DNA of 64,000 bases from Furcasterigmium furcatum (lineage: Eukaryota; Ascomycota; Sordariomycetes; Glomerellales; Plectosphaerellaceae). Within the stretch, counting starts at the first letter, position 1, and every line of letters starts with the position of its first letter. Location: assembly GCA_001599815.1 (NCBI GenBank), contig BCIA01000007.1, positions 496,001 through 560,000 on the forward strand, given 5' to 3'. This document shows positions 1-11,964 of the stretch, piece after piece. The notes under the pieces were generated by a model. It saw only the letters and a list, made by a program, of their open reading frames with translations, did no database searches and was not told the DNA's origin. A program made the position numbers and the translations under genes.

Positions 1-907
1 TCTCTCCATGCAGTTTAGGGTGCTTGGACTTTGCGCATCTACTGCCGTCGAAATAGCAGTGCGGGCACACAGAGAACATCTTGATGTTTTCGTAAAATGC
101 GCCAGACTGTTTGTGGTACTTGAAAACGGTTTTCACGAAAACTTTTTGCTGGTAGGACTCTGAGGTACGGCAGTATTTGGTGATTATTTTGGGATGAGCA
201 GAACGTTGGGCTCCAGGTGGGTTCCAGAACGAGTACCGACCCCCAGAAAGTTGGAATTGGTCGAGGCTGTAGCCGAATGGCGACAAGACGCTGTGGAAAT
301 ATTGCTGTCTCTTTGCCCCGATAGTATCCCATTGTCTTCGGTACTTAAGTGCGGTTTGCACGTGGTGGTGCTTGAGTGGGTAGCTAGCTGGGAGGGGGTT
401 GTCGCTGGCGATCAAGCCGGTGGCGCAAGGTTGATGCTTTGCCTTCGCAGGCGTGTCGTCGAAATCTAGCGCATGATTGGCTATACAAATCTCGCAAGTC
501 CAGCTGTCTAGGCGGCCGCGAGTGACTCCCCATAGGTATTCGAGCTGCTCGTGAGAAGACATCAGGTCCCGGAAAGATGTCCCTGGCTCATGGACCTCGT
601 GTAGGGGGGACCCTTTAGCACACAGTGTCTGCCGCACGACTCGACGGTATGCGCTGCAGGTCTGGGCCAGTAGGAATCTTTGGGGCAGAGACAAGTGGTC
701 GAGGATGCACACGGTGACATCTAACGGCAGCTGCAACATCTTCGATCCAGGGTGGTGCTGTTCAGAATCTTGGTCCGACTGTGGCGGCAGGCGTGCTTGT
801 ACCTCTGACGACAGACATTTTGAGTCAGATGTGACTGTGGACTCGTAGTCTCGACCTCGATGGGAATTGTCCTCCAAGATGGAGGGGTTTTGAGTGGGTG
901 AACTCAT
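1..907 (-). CDS. F-box protein, N-terminal part (runs off the left edge)
   Basis: The frame is open from an ATG at 907 down to base 1, giving the first 302 residues; the C-terminus lies outside the window. Around residues 55-90 there is an F-box-like stretch (LPLDVTVCILDHLSLPQRFL followed by LAQTCSAYRR), the usual position for fungal F-box proteins, which recruit substrates to SCF (Skp1-cullin) ubiquitin ligases. Farther on come a CxxC pair (WTCEIC) and scattered Cys/His residues. No intron is needed. The gene is divergent from the Zn2Cys6 regulator, with about 1.1 kb between the starts. The F-box call rests on the hydrophobic LP...L...LA pattern only; the substrate is unknown. Confidence 0.65.
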   Translation of the reverse strand, partial: MSSPTQNPSILEDNSHRGRDYESTVTSDSKCLSSEVQARLPPQSDQDSEQHHPGSKMLQLPLDVTVCILDHLSLPQRFLLAQTCSAYRRVVRQTLCAKGSPLHEVHEPGTSFRDLMSSHEQLEYLWGVTRGRLDSWTCEICIANHALDFDDTPAKAKHQPCATGLIASDNPLPASYPLKHHHVQTALKYRRQWDTIGAKRQQYFHSVLSPFGYSLDQFQLSGGRYSFWNPPGAQRSAHPKIITKYCRTSESYQQKVFVKTVFKYHKQSGAFYENIKMFSVCPHCYFDGSRCAKSKHPKLHGE

Positions 908-1991
908 GGCTTGGGGCTAACTGTCAGCTTGGCGACGCGACATTTGACGGACGAGGTCCAGAACTAGGATAACAGTACAAATGAACATGCTTGCAGATGT
1001 GCCCCGGGGGGAAGGGGGGCGGCTTGTGTATGGCTCTGGGGCGAGATCAGATGTTCAGGGTGACTTACTAGAGAGCAAGGAAAGATGGAACGACAGGAAT
1101 ATTGCAGCATTGACGCTGTGGTTGGGATTGAGCCGAAATTGGAGAACTAGGGATTGGTTCCAACTTGTTGGCGGTCAAGATCTACCGGATATGGGCTCTG
1201 CGTTGATCTTGCTGTTAAGTCGAAGTGTCCGGTCGTACGGGTAGATGTAAAATCAGATGGGCTCCGGAGGAAATTCCAGCCTTCTTATATACGGTCCCTG
1301 GAAAATTAAGGCTTCAGAGGCGTTAACGTTGAGGCGTCGATGACCGGAGTCACGGGGCGTTGCATGAGGTCTCCTGGGTCCCAACAAAAGTGTAAAATAG
1401 GCTGCCAACTTTGCAGTCAGCCACGCAGTCATTTTGAAGGTGGTTATTAAACGCCCTGACCTGAGCCTGGACTATTAGCAAATGCGACAGATGAAATGGA
1501 CTGTAGTATAGCTTGGGGCTCAGTCGTTCATTGCGGAGCGTTTGCAGTACCATGTCCAGGAGTGTTCGGGGTTGGTTTGGGATGGTCGGCCCTGTCCGTC
1601 ACGAGTGAGACTCATCTTGAAGCCAACAACACTGGCGGGAGCCTCTTCACTCTCCGGGACTACTCTAGAACTCGAGTAGTATTCATGATAGGCGAAGCAG
1701 CGCTCGAGGGCTCCAACTTGATACCGAGTCAGTTGTCGGAGATCGGACCCCAGAGATCCACCACCCCAGGCCAAAAGTCATCCCGAGTCCATACCCGATG
1801 TAGTAAGTTTTCCGCAAGTTCTTGTGCTTTATCTTATCGGTCAGTAGCAGCAGTCACGAGTGTTATCAGCCTCCGATTCCCGGGGAGGATGGGGACTTGA
1901 ATCCCTTTCACGTTCCACCAAGCCCGTTCCACCCAGTACCTGCAGAAGTGATGCAGCATCGTTCCAAGGGTTGAGCAACGCTGCCTCAAGC
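908..1991. other. intergenic region between divergent genes
   Basis: I see no convincing gene here. Short open frames on both strands have no domain or splice support. A TATATA stretch lies near 1285. The region should hold the promoters of the F-box gene and of the Zn2Cys6 regulator. Confidence 0.5.
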
Positions 1992-3740
1992 ATGCCGCGA
2001 ATTCATCGTGCCCCCGGGGCGTGCAAGGAGTGCTCGCAGCGCAAAAGAAAGGTATGCCTGCAGGGTCGATTGCCGTGACGAGTCTCCGGCTAATGAACTG
2101 CACGCCGCCAGTGCGACCAACGGCAGCCCCGGTGCACAGGATGCATCAGGAGAGGAATCACATGTGAGCGCCAAAACTTCAAGCATTGGAAGGTCTTTGG
2201 ACTGCAGGGTGCTATGACGGAAAGCCCCCAAGGTAATCAGTCCATTCCCCTCGGCGCACCCTTGGCAGCTAACGGAACAGCCACACGAGCATTCGCTTCT
2301 CTTGGTCCCGGAGACGATGCGGATCAATCAGACGGTCGAGATGAACATGAGTCCTTGGCAACTACATCCAAGGTGCCTTCAGATCGCACCTTGTCGACCT
2401 CGCTTGGTAGCTGGGGGTCCCCATCTGTTGCCTCCGCCACCTGTCCATCCCCGAGCCGGCCCCTTTTCAGCTTGTCCTCGTTCGTTCTGGTCCAGGGCCC
2501 CGAACAAGGTCTCCTATGGAACTACTTTGTCCAGGTCTCGAGTAGAGTTTTTGACTGCTACAACGTCCACGAAGCCGCCGTCGCCAATAGGGACCACCAC
2601 TACGCCGCTCTGCTACCCGCGATGGCCACCGTCGACAACACCTTGCGGTCAGCCGTGCTCGCATTCTCGGCGTATTGCTTCGCCGTAAACGATGGCTCTG
2701 GGTCGTTCGACGCCCTTTCTCGAGGGCTCTTCGCCGAAGCTCTCGCGTCTTTGACCCTCACCGTTACAGATGCTTGGCTCACTGCCGAATCCATCCTGCC
2801 CTCGATGGCCGCGGCTCTGCTGCTTTACCGGTGTGGAGGATCATCCTTGAGCCACCTGCTGTCTTTCGCGAGAAATGCGGCGACTATGGTCAGACGTATC
2901 GATCATCGATACATCCAAGACCCCCGGTGTCACTCCGTGCTGGCCTTACTGTCTTGGACCGATATCTGCGCCAATAGCTCCATCAGGCCATCCGACCCTA
3001 GCACACCGGACGACGAAGACAGCATTGACAGCCTCGGAACCGTCATCGATGACCTCCAGTCATACGGCAACATCTCCTCGGAGTTCGAGTTTTGGATCAC
3101 GCATCCTATTTATGCCTTCTCGCAGCGACTCATCGCCCCGATGATGCGGATAGGAAGATTAGTGAAGCGTCGCCGATGCTCGGACAGCAACACAGACGAC
3201 CTGAACAGCGCGATCGACGAGCTCGAGGTGGAGCTTCTAGAGGCGTACGAAGCTGATGTGGAAGCATACCGGAGCATTTCATACGCGGATCCCGACGCGC
3301 TCATCCATGTCAATGAGGCGATGCATGCCGCAGTTTCCATCATGCTCTACTCGCGACTCAAAGACGCCCCGTTCACGTCAAGATTCATCCGGCAACAGGT
3401 GATGAAGATCCAGCAAAAAGCAGACTGTATCGAGCCCACATCTCTGCCGAGTCGTGCTTTAGTCTTTCCCTTATTCATAGCCGGCTGCGAGGCCATCGAC
3501 GATCTGTCGCGAATGGCAATCAGGCAGCGCCTCGAGTTGTGTCGAGCCCTCGACCCCCTCCAGCCAGCAGATTTGGCAAACCAGCTGGATGTCATATGGG
3601 AGACGAGGGACAATGAGCCGGGCTGGACCTGGTTGCAGTGGACAGAGCACAGTGAGTCAGCATTCCGGGTAACGTTGTATCGTGTTGTCGTCTAACGAAT
3701 TGCAGTCGCGCCAGGATCGAGCGAAGTCATCGTGTACTAG
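1992..3740 (+). CDS. Zn2Cys6 fungal-specific transcription factor
   Basis: Three exons (1992-2051, 2112-3651, 3706-3740) encode 544 residues. The first intron falls inside the zinc cluster. Splicing it out gives a perfect C-x2-C-x6-C-x6-C-x2-C-x6-C binuclear cluster starting at residue 11, while reading through breaks it. The second intron (54 nt, CTAAC branch) replaces a read-through tail with IAPGSSEVIVY. After a Ser/Thr/Gly-rich linker, residues about 140-540 are helical and resemble the fungal-specific regulatory domain (Fungal_trans_2 type), with the usual Trp-rich C-terminus (WTWLQWTEH). Known role of the family: nuclear, DNA-binding activator or repressor, often pathway-specific. It ends only 119 nt from the stop of the P450 gene, tail to tail, so the P450 and the permease are plausible targets. 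Confidence 0.88.
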
Positions 3741-3859
3741 CGACCCATCACGAGGACTGACAACACCCACGCCGCAGTTCTACGCAAAGTACCGTCAACT
3801 GCTTTAGGGCTCTTCCTATCTATCTTGCAGACGGCTCCCGAGCTGGGTCCAGTTCACAT

Positions 3860-5642
3860 TCAAACTGTTTGCGCCGCAACTGCCTCCTTCTCCCAGGGGA
3901 CGAACTCGACCTTGCAGCACATATCCTTCGGCCTTGTAGACAAGACGACATCATCAATGGCCATGCTTGCCGTCATGTCGTGCGCTGGCTTTGTCCTATA
4001 CCGCGAATACACGGCGTTCAAGCACGCCCTCATTTCAGCCATGGCGAGGCTGCGACACGGAGCCGTCAGTAAAAGCGTCAAGATTGCCAGGAGTTGGCCC
4101 GCGCCCCGGGGAAACTTACTTCTTTCCGATGCATGTGCGGGCGCCCATCCCGAAGGCGAAGAAGAGACGCATGCGCTCGCTGCTGCCCTCCGGGTCGAGC
4201 CACCTATCCGGGACGAACTCTTCCGGGTCCGGGAACACAGACGTGTCGAGACGATGCATGCTGTAAGACGTCGTGCCCACAATGGTGTGACCCGGCATGA
4301 AATAGCCGTCCATAAACCGCCCTTCCTTGGGGACGTAGCGCGGAAGCGGCACGGTTCCAGGAGCCCAGAGTCGCAAGGCTTCCTGGATGACGGCACCCAG
4401 GTAGGGCAGCGCCTCAAGGCCGACGTTGGGATCACGACCGACAAGCTCTGTGCGCAGACGCTCAACTTTGGCCTGGTGCTGGGGCTGGGATAGCTCCCAC
4501 ATGAGCCAGCAAAGCGTGTCACCGGTGGTCTCGATGCCGGCACCGATATGGTCGAGGCACTCGGAGATGACGAGCCCTCTATCAAACTCGTCAAGTTTCA
4601 GCAGCTTCGCCGCGAGCGTAAAGTCGGAATGGCCGCCCGCTGCCAGCGTGTCCCTGACATAATCCCTGATCATGGCGCCGCCCTTCTCGAGACCGCTGGA
4701 TTTGGGGAGGATTGCGCTGCGGAGCTTGTGCAAGAACGGCGAGTAGTACCTCAGGAAGAGATCTGGTATGTCCACTAGTTAGTTGATGTAAGGGAACGTA
4801 ATGCCTCAAGCGAGGCAGCAAATTTTGACGTGTACTGACCTTGACGGTTTGTCGAGTAGGAGAGCAGGCGGACCATCTCCGTGTCCTTGACGCCATCGAT
4901 GGAGTTCGTCGCGTATGGATGGAAAAGCATGGCAGTAACGCAATCCAACGCGTAGGCATGGAGATAGAACTGTTTTTGCCACCCGATTAGCACTTTGATG
5001 GAGAAGTGGCCTGGGTAGCGGATGGAGTGTTTGGACTCACGTATATGTCGGCAGAGTCGGTGCTTGTGCACACCGAGGTGAAAGCATCGGCACGCTCCGA
5101 GATCTTCTGCAATATATCCGACTTGAGCACAGTGGAGTTGGAATACCGATCTGCCAATTGCCGCCGAATTTCGCCGTGCTTGCCGGCATCGAATGCTGTG
5201 AAGAGGTTTCTGCGAGAGAGTTAGTCGGCGGCTGCTTTTCGCATCGATGAGCACACCGCGGCACGTACATGTGGCCATCTTGTTCAAAGAGGTGGTAGAT
5301 CTCGGTCTTCATGAAATCCCTGTTCCCGGTATTGTAGATCTGCTTGGTGGCGGTGAAGCTAGCGAAAGAGACCTCGTTTCGGCCCAGTTGAACCACAGGG
5401 CCATACTTGGAATGGAGCTCATACGCCCAGGCGGTTTTGTGGCCGGTGAACTCGTGGTACTTGACAAAGGCTGTGGTGAACTTGAGGTACCAAGGACCGG
5501 GAACCTTCCACATTGACATTATCCGCAGTCGCCGGAGCCAGAGCAAGATGACACCCGCCGGGATGGCCAGTAAGATGGCCAGTTGGGCCGGCGGGATATC
5601 GCCCGCCATGGCCTGGAGCGACGTCTGATAATGCGCAAGCAT
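3860..5642 (-). CDS. cytochrome P450 monooxygenase
   Basis: Five exons (5642-5269, 5209-5041, 4969-4840, 4762-4120, 4049-3860) encode 501 residues, the normal size for a fungal microsomal P450. There is an N-terminal membrane anchor (about residues 18-36, LAILLAIPAGVILLW), then an I-helix AGIETTGDT, an ExxR motif in EALRLW, a PDRWLDPEG (PERF-like) segment and the heme loop FAFGMGARTCIGKNLAMAEM. The heme Cys codon is intact, and the last intron splits the codon just after it (Asn of IGKN). All introns have GTRNGT-type donors and keep phase. It looks like the broad benzoate-4-monooxygenase/pisatin-demethylase-like fungal group. It sits head to head with the permease and tail to tail with the Zn2Cys6 gene. 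The substrate cannot be inferred. Confidence 0.9.
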
Positions 5643-6314
5643 GACCGGATGCCTGGAGAGTGCTGGGTGTTGAGCTGAGTGGCTGGAATAATCAGAGTAT
5701 TGCTCTCAACACGGAAGGCACTGTCAGCAACTAAGCATTGGACCTGGGGCGGATTGCATCTGATTTAAGTACCGCGAATGGGAGAGGAGTCGACGAGATG
5801 ACCCTCCTCGCAGTCCTCTTCTGCTTCTTGGAAGAGGACCCAGGATGATCATGCACTTTACTGATTGGGGCAATTCCGTCCGCAGGGACGTCCGGGGAAA
5901 AGAGGAGGGTCGCAATTTCAAAATACCGGACGTAACACCAAGCCCTTGGGTCCTTCTGAGTCGTAGGGACTGTCACCGGCCCGGGGCTGTCGCGGCGCGC
6001 TACTCCTGATCCGGTAATTTTACCACTGTCCGGGCGGTCCGTAAGTCTTATCATGAGTCCCGAACCCTCGGACCGGGAAGGAGTGCGGAGAGTCGGACCA
6101 AATTGAGCTTGGTGTGCTATCAAATGCCTCCACACATCTCAACCACCATCCATGTCTGACCACATGACATCTTGTCAGAGGTCTTCGATCCTAGGGGGAT
6201 CTATGGATTGCATATAATGCGCCCTGCTCAGCAGCTCTGATGGACTTGGGTTCGATCTCATCCAGCAGACCACAGACAACAGCACAACATTCTCAGAGCA
6301 GACCGATTCAGACC
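5643..6314. promoter_or_regulatory. shared divergent promoter of the P450 and permease genes
   Basis: This 672-nt region separates the P450 start (minus strand) from the permease start (plus strand). It contains CGG-GCGGT-CCG at 6031-6041 and CGG-A-CCG at 6069-6075, inverted CGG half-sites of the kind bound by Zn2Cys6 dimers. The region is GC-rich, so chance matches are possible. That the neighbouring regulator binds here is inference. Confidence 0.35.
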
Positions 6315-8200
6315 ATGAAAGAATCAAGCCCATCCGAGACGCTTGAGGCACCGGCACCAGTCGTGCGGAAGAAGTTCAACACTTTCACGTTGAGCGTCTT
6401 CGCTATATTGCTTCCTAAGTAAGCGGCACTTACATTCTCGCCTGTTTGGAAAGTTTGCTGATGTTCCTACCAAGCGCATGGGCCTTCGCTGCCAAGGGCC
6501 TCGTCATCGGTATCTATGGCGGCGGTCTTCCCGTCCTCATATGGAGCTCCCTGATCATCGGCATCATCCTCAGTCTGCTCGTTCTATCTTTTGCCGAGTT
6601 TGGCTCGGCCTTTCCCTCAGTTGCTGGGTGTCTCTTGATTGCTTCGAAACTCGGCGGTCCCAGATATGGTCGCGCCTGCGTAAGATTCATCCTCTCGCCC
6701 CATGCCCACACGAGGAATCGCAGCTAATAGTCTCGTCAGGGATTCTTCACGGGCGGCATCCACGCGGTCGCGGCCATGATTACTCCAGCCTGTCTCGCGG
6801 CGGCTCACATGCCCCTGGTTACCACGATGGCCATGATCATGCATCCGGGCTGGGCGCCTCAGAAGTGGCATAACTTCCTTCTCTACCAGGTCGTCACTGC
6901 CATGATTACCCTGACATGCCTGAAGGGCTCGAGGTTCTTGGAAAAGCTTGCCTTGGCCGGTGGTCAGTCTTCTCGTCTCCGACCATTCGATCTGTGCGCT
7001 GACAGTAAGACAACCCAAAGGCATGGTTCTATTTGCCTTGTTTATTGTAGTCATTGGAGTTGTCATTGGTGGTCCAGACGAACTCGCGTCCCATGAGTAA
7101 GTACTCTCTTCTTCAGTGAAGCCTACGGATGTCTAAAAGATAGACAGCATTGTCTGGAGCAAGATCGAGAACGAGACCGGATGGGGCAATGGACTGGCCT
7201 TCTTGCTCGGAGCTTCATCGCCACTGGCTGGCTACGGCCCAACCCACTGGATGTTGAACATGGCAGAGGATGTTCAGAACCCCCGCCGTGCGATTCCCAT
7301 CGCCATGCTTGCTCAACAAGTGGGCAGCGTCTCTACGTAAGTTTTCTGGCCTTGACTGATCAAATAATCCATCTGATTGTCCTTAAGCCTCTTCATCCTG
7401 TTCATTGTCTTGGGATATGGCGTTGGGGCCGACTGGCAGGCCGTCATCAGCACACCCTACCGAGCGCCTCTCGGTGCGATTTTCGAAATCACCACGCACT
7501 CCAAGGCTGCCGCTACAGCTCTCCTAGCCCTCATGTTCTCGTTGGCTATTGTCACCGCTGCTTCATACACCAGCGCCGCGTCTAGGCTTATCTATGGCTT
7601 TGCCAGATCTGGAGCTTGTCAGTTCTGCACCCCGTCATTCCCACACCACCGTGAAGCTAACTCAATCCCATAGTCCCCTGCCAACGTTGGTTGACCCACT
7701 ACAGCAACAAAGACCAGGTGCCTCGCAACGTCGTCTACCTCATATATGGCTTCAACGTTGTCCTGGGCTTCACCTTGCTCGGCAGCTCAGCGGGGCTCCC
7801 CACCCTCGTTGGGGCCGCGACTCTGATGTTCTCCCTCGGCTACGTCCCCATGTTCGTCGGATACCTCCTGACTGGGGGTAAGCATATGAACAACCAAGGC
7901 TGGTTTCGATTGCCGAGGTCTGTCAGCCTGTGCCTCGCAGGCTTCAATATCCTTTCCGTCCTGGCGCAGTCGGTCGTGCTGTGCCTCCCGCCTGTTAACC
8001 CCATTACCCCCGAGAACATGAACTGGGCGTCTGTTATCAGTTCTGCGTTGCTCCTCGTCTTGGTTGCTATTTACATCTTCTACGGCCGAGTGAGGTACCG
8101 AGTCGACGATGACTTGATCGTCACAGAGGAAGATGTGATCGAGAGCGTGGCCGAGCCAGCAGTCGACACGGAGTCTCATAGGGTGGAGAAGGCTGAATGA
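6315..8200 (+). CDS. amino-acid/GABA-type permease (APC superfamily)
   Basis: Seven exons are proposed (6315-6418, 6454-6679, 6740-6962, 7021-7096, 7148-7336, 7388-7617, 7674-8200), giving 524 residues and about twelve hydrophobic segments. Landmarks of the fungal GABA/choline/amino-acid permease branch are GGIHAVAAMITPA, a conserved loop with MAEDVQNPRRAIPIAM, and SYTSAASRLIYGFARSGAFP. Family role: plasma-membrane uptake of amino acids, GABA, choline or polyamines. Introns 2-6 have good donors and acceptors and keep phase. The first junction is uncertain: the only AG that restores the frame gives a 35-nt intron (6419-6453). An upstream in-frame ATG at 6240 would add 25 residues. I chose 6315 because it gives a short hydrophilic N-terminus typical of the family. 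It shares a promoter region with the P450. Confidence 0.83.
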
Positions 8201-9328
8201 TCAACTTCAATCATGGTTGTCTTTGCAAGGGCGGGGTTCTGATTCTTTGGGCCAGTGGTGATAAACAGGAGGGGGAAACGTCCGGTTCAGGGGGTGTTGG
8301 CTCATCATATCATGGACCTTCATGTCAGGGGACTCATCTCCTTCAAAAGTTAGAGAAAGCAGCCGCTGTCCACACCTAAATCGACCAACCTTGACAGGGT
8401 ACGCACTGCGGTGCCATGGTTCCTCAATGCAAGGATCGGAGTGAGCCAAAATTGGCGCGGACGACTCAACTTGATCTAGCCACGGCGTTGTTCAGTGAAG
8501 AGGCAAGGGAAGCGGCTGTAGCAAGAGATAGCTCCTCCAGTGGTCGCGGCACGCCATTACAAAGCAAGGAGCAGGCTTTCAGGGCAAGCCCTCCGCCCGG
8601 GATACTGGTATTTTGACATGCAATGTGCTGACCATAGCATACAGCCTGACATCAGGCATCTTGGACAGCACACCGAGATATGGACTGCTGGACGTTGAGA
8701 GATGGAGAACGAAGTCGCTACACAACGTACTCCAGGACGTCTTATTGAGCGCGAGTGGTCCCTATATCGCCAGCTTTGAAAATGGTTTAAGTCCGTAAAC
8801 CCGCGGATTCGACAAGCACCCGACTAGGATCGCATACCATGCATGTCCGCGTATCAATTGCTTACTGGCATTTATGGGCCTCGAGGCCTCATAGCGTGCT
8901 GACACTCGGCATTACCATCCCCCATGGGATGATCCTTACTTTTGCAGGCGTCTCGAGACCCTCCGAGTGTTGTCACGCGTATTATTAGTCCTCCAGCCGG
9001 AAGTGCTGACTCGACGGGGCTCAAGACGTACGGCAACGTTTCCTAGCGGTCTTACTCATGTTGTTTTATCATCATATGCCTCCTTAACTCCGCGGCCGCG
9101 CGTAGGTAGAGACTAATCTCGTCTGTTTAAGGAAATGATCACCTAAGCGATTGCAGAAATGGTCAACACAAACGAAGAAAGACCCTCAAGGGCGAGGTGC
9201 TCCCGACTTTTAGGTCCATGGATTGAAATAGCTAGCCACCACCTCCCACTCAACAAGAGGTAATCTTAACCCCTCAATATACCGTTCATTCACGTTCACA
9301 CATTTCTATCTCCAGCTCACCGTACATC
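8201..9328. other. intergenic region, no gene seen
   Basis: Only short unsupported open frames occur. The last 100 nt before 9329 are the likely promoter and leader of the secreted-protein gene. Nothing else is recognisable. Confidence 0.5.
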
Positions 9329-10024
9329 ATGATTCTCAGTACCTCCTACTTACTTGTGGGCATGGCTGCTCTCAGCCCTCTCTTGGATGTTGCCTCCGCC
9401 CTCGATCTTCGACAGTATTCCGGAACGTTCTGCACCGGCAACATACGACAGTGCCGCAATATTGCGCGTAACATCTGCTGCGGCACTGGAAACTTCATTT
9501 CCGGAAGTTGCAACGGATATGGTTGTACGAGCTCCAGACGCCACGTGCTGTAAGTTTGGGCGAGATTATTGATCTGAGACGCGTGACGAAGGAATCACAT
9601 GCCAAAAGCACACAAACGGCTGACGCGGGAGTGAAATTGCAGATGGGAGAGATTTGGCGACGTCAGACCTCACTGCGGACTCGACAGGATCAGCAACCAC
9701 GCTGGCCCGAACAACTGCATCACCCGCAGCGGCGGTGGTTCATTCCAGGGACATACGTGGTTTGACCCCAACACACGGCGCGACCTTCACGACCGGGACA
9801 CGGATGATGACACAAGCGATGAGTCTGCGGATGAGGAGGCCACCTGTCTTGGGAGTCAGGAGCCGGACATGTGGCACATCAACGGCAGATGGTACGAGGT
9901 CAACGACACGGTTTCACCGGAGCTCAGGCAGCTCGTCGCGAGGCTCTGGGAGAATGAGGCTACAGAGGAGGAGTTTCCTGAGCTGGGCATACTGGAGACA
10001 AACTATCGTCCAGAGGATATCTGA
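9329..10024 (+). CDS. small secreted cysteine-rich protein (candidate effector)
   Basis: Two exons (9329-9549 and 9643-10024; 93-nt intron with GTAAGT donor and TTGCAG acceptor) encode 200 residues. Reading through the intron stops almost at once, while splicing opens another 127 codons, which supports the model. Residues 1-25 form a signal peptide ending near SALD. The mature N-terminal half has about eight cysteines, including FCTG, QCRN, ICCG, SCNGYGC, HCGL and NNC, which could form disulphides. The C-terminal half is acidic (many Asp/Glu around DTDDDTSDESADEE). I do not recognise the family. Size, signal and cysteines fit a secreted effector or extracellular protein, but no function is claimed. 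Confidence 0.7.
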
Positions 10025-10411
10025 TTGAATTCCTTGGGACTGGTTAATTGCAGACTTCAACTTACCTGCCAAGTCCACGAGCTCTCAGTAGCTAGCTTTG
10101 CGGATAACCGGTCAGGCCCAGTTGAGAGAAATGAAATCGAGAGTATGACAGTCGGATAGATAACTCCCTACTTCCCACCTTGGACTGTATGTTGCGGAGG
10201 GATAGCCTAGCTCACCCACGACCCATCCTCTAGAGAGATCATTCACGCAACTTTGACGGGATGGTTGATGTTCGACCTAATCAGCTATTCGATCATCATC
10301 ACGACGCCAGCACCGTTTGGCCAGAGCTAAGCGTAGATTGGAAGAACGATATGGAAGATGTTAAAGCAACAGGAGGACGGACATTTGCAGACTAACATGT
10401 AGAATCCACAA
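10025..10411. other. intergenic spacer
   Basis: Convergent 3' ends of the secreted-protein gene and the LRR-type gene. No feature was recognised. Confidence 0.5.
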
Positions 10412-11964
10412 TCAAACCTCGAGCCAGCTCAAATCAGGGTATGGTCTCTCCCAAGAGGCATCCTGCCCATCTTCGTCCTCGTCTTCGTCTTCGTCTTCGT
10501 CCTCGCCTTCGCGCACCTCCTTCAAGTTGGGCAGCTTCTCCCCCTTCGTCGCCACCAGCTCATCCACCTGCTCGTCGAGCCATGCGAGCTTTCCCCGCTT
10601 GTATCCGTACAGACGGAGATACTCGAGACTCCGGGGCAGCATATCCACCAGCCGTCTCTGTTCGACTTCGGGTGCAACCGGCTCGGGCGGGTTCGGCCCA
10701 GACCAGGGGCTTCTTGCCTCCAATCTACCCACCACCTTCTGCGGCTGCACGCTAAGATGCGTGAGGGCCGTGAAGTCGTGCAGGGATCCAATGCCATGGC
10801 CGTAGAGCCTCGTGTTGGGCAAGTCCTCCACGAGCAGCGGGCCCGATCCGTCAGCTACATCCATGCGGTGCCAGCGGTCGCAGAGTACCTCATCATCAAG
10901 GGGGGTGCCAGTGTCCTTCACAGTGTCGTGTTCTGTTTCAGGATCCACGGCCCAGGCTCTCTGGATGTTGAGGTCTAGCACCCGCAGCGTCGACTTGTGC
11001 TCGAGCAGACACTTGCCCAAGGTCTTGGGCCTGACGTCGATCTCGCTACCCAGGAGTTGGATCAGCCCTCCGAGCGACAGGGTGAACTCCTCGAGGCCCT
11101 TTGAGGCCCGAAGAAGTGAAGCAATCTCAACGCCGGAGAGGTCGACGTGCTCGAGCCGCAGCGTTTTGTAGCTCGAGGTGCTGGGCGGGAGAATGTAGCG
11201 GCTTGTGCGGTTGGTCATGGTCACGCCTAGGAAGCTAAAGGACTGGATGGCCGGGAGGCGATGGAAACACCGCATAACATCGGTGACAGCCAAATCCTGG
11301 TACTCGTCGGGCTGTTTGGGAAGAAACGAGCTGTCCGTGTCCACGGGGCTGACGATGACTGCGGTGAGGTTCTGCAGGCTGGCGGCTCCGATGGCGCCGT
11401 AGTTGTTCTTGGTGAGGTATTCGCCCAGTATGTCGGGGTACATGGGGCACGGCTCTTTGAGTATGTCGTCAATCTGCACCGTGGTGATATTTGGACACAA
11501 CGAGAGCAGGAGCACGCAGGTTGTGGATGCGAATTCCATGTTCTGGATGACGGGGCGGCGTGGGTGGGTGGGCTTGCCCAGAGCGATCGATTTCTCCCAG
11601 GTGAGGGCACTGACCATTCGCCTTGTTACGGGGTCGGCGAGTCCCAAATCACGGACATGAGAGAGCAGTGCCTCGTGAGTGGCTTCGTGCACCGGCCGGA
11701 CGGAGCGGCCTTCGTTTGTCCCCAGGCCTTTCCAGTGCTTGTTGCCGATGACGAGCTCTTCCAACTTGCCGGTAATGCTGGCGTCTTCAATGCAGGCGCA
11801 GAGGTACGGGTATGCTGCGTCGATGTCTGCCTGACACGACAGGCGCACGCGCTGGAAGGCCTTTTGGCTACCATCGGCACGGGGATTGTCGTCACTGTCA
11901 TGGGCGTTAACTTGGCCGACCTAGGATGGTAGGTTTTGGTTGGAGGTGGACTGGACCTTGCCAT
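10412..11964 (-). CDS. leucine-rich-repeat-like protein of F-box/LRR type
   Basis: The main exon (from about 11875 down to 10412) codes for about 480 residues. It has recurrent Leu patterns (TLRLEHVDLSGVEIASLLRA, TLRVLDLNIQRAW, FTALTHLSVQPQ, SLEYLRLYGYKRG) like fungal F-box-associated LRR proteins. The C-terminus has a short acidic repeat (alternating Glu/Asp near residue 460). The 5' end is unresolved: the exon has no in-frame ATG before an upstream in-frame TAG, so a spliced 5' exon is required. One possibility is ATG 11964 joined by a 44-nt intron (donor GTTAAC at about 11917, acceptor GGTAG at about 11874), but that donor is weak. No F-box is visible in the part that can be read. Function unknown. 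Confidence 0.55.

Noticed and set aside
11261..11932. 223-codon plus-strand frame opposite the LRR-type gene
   Set aside because: Antisense of Leu-rich repeats; no domain recognised.
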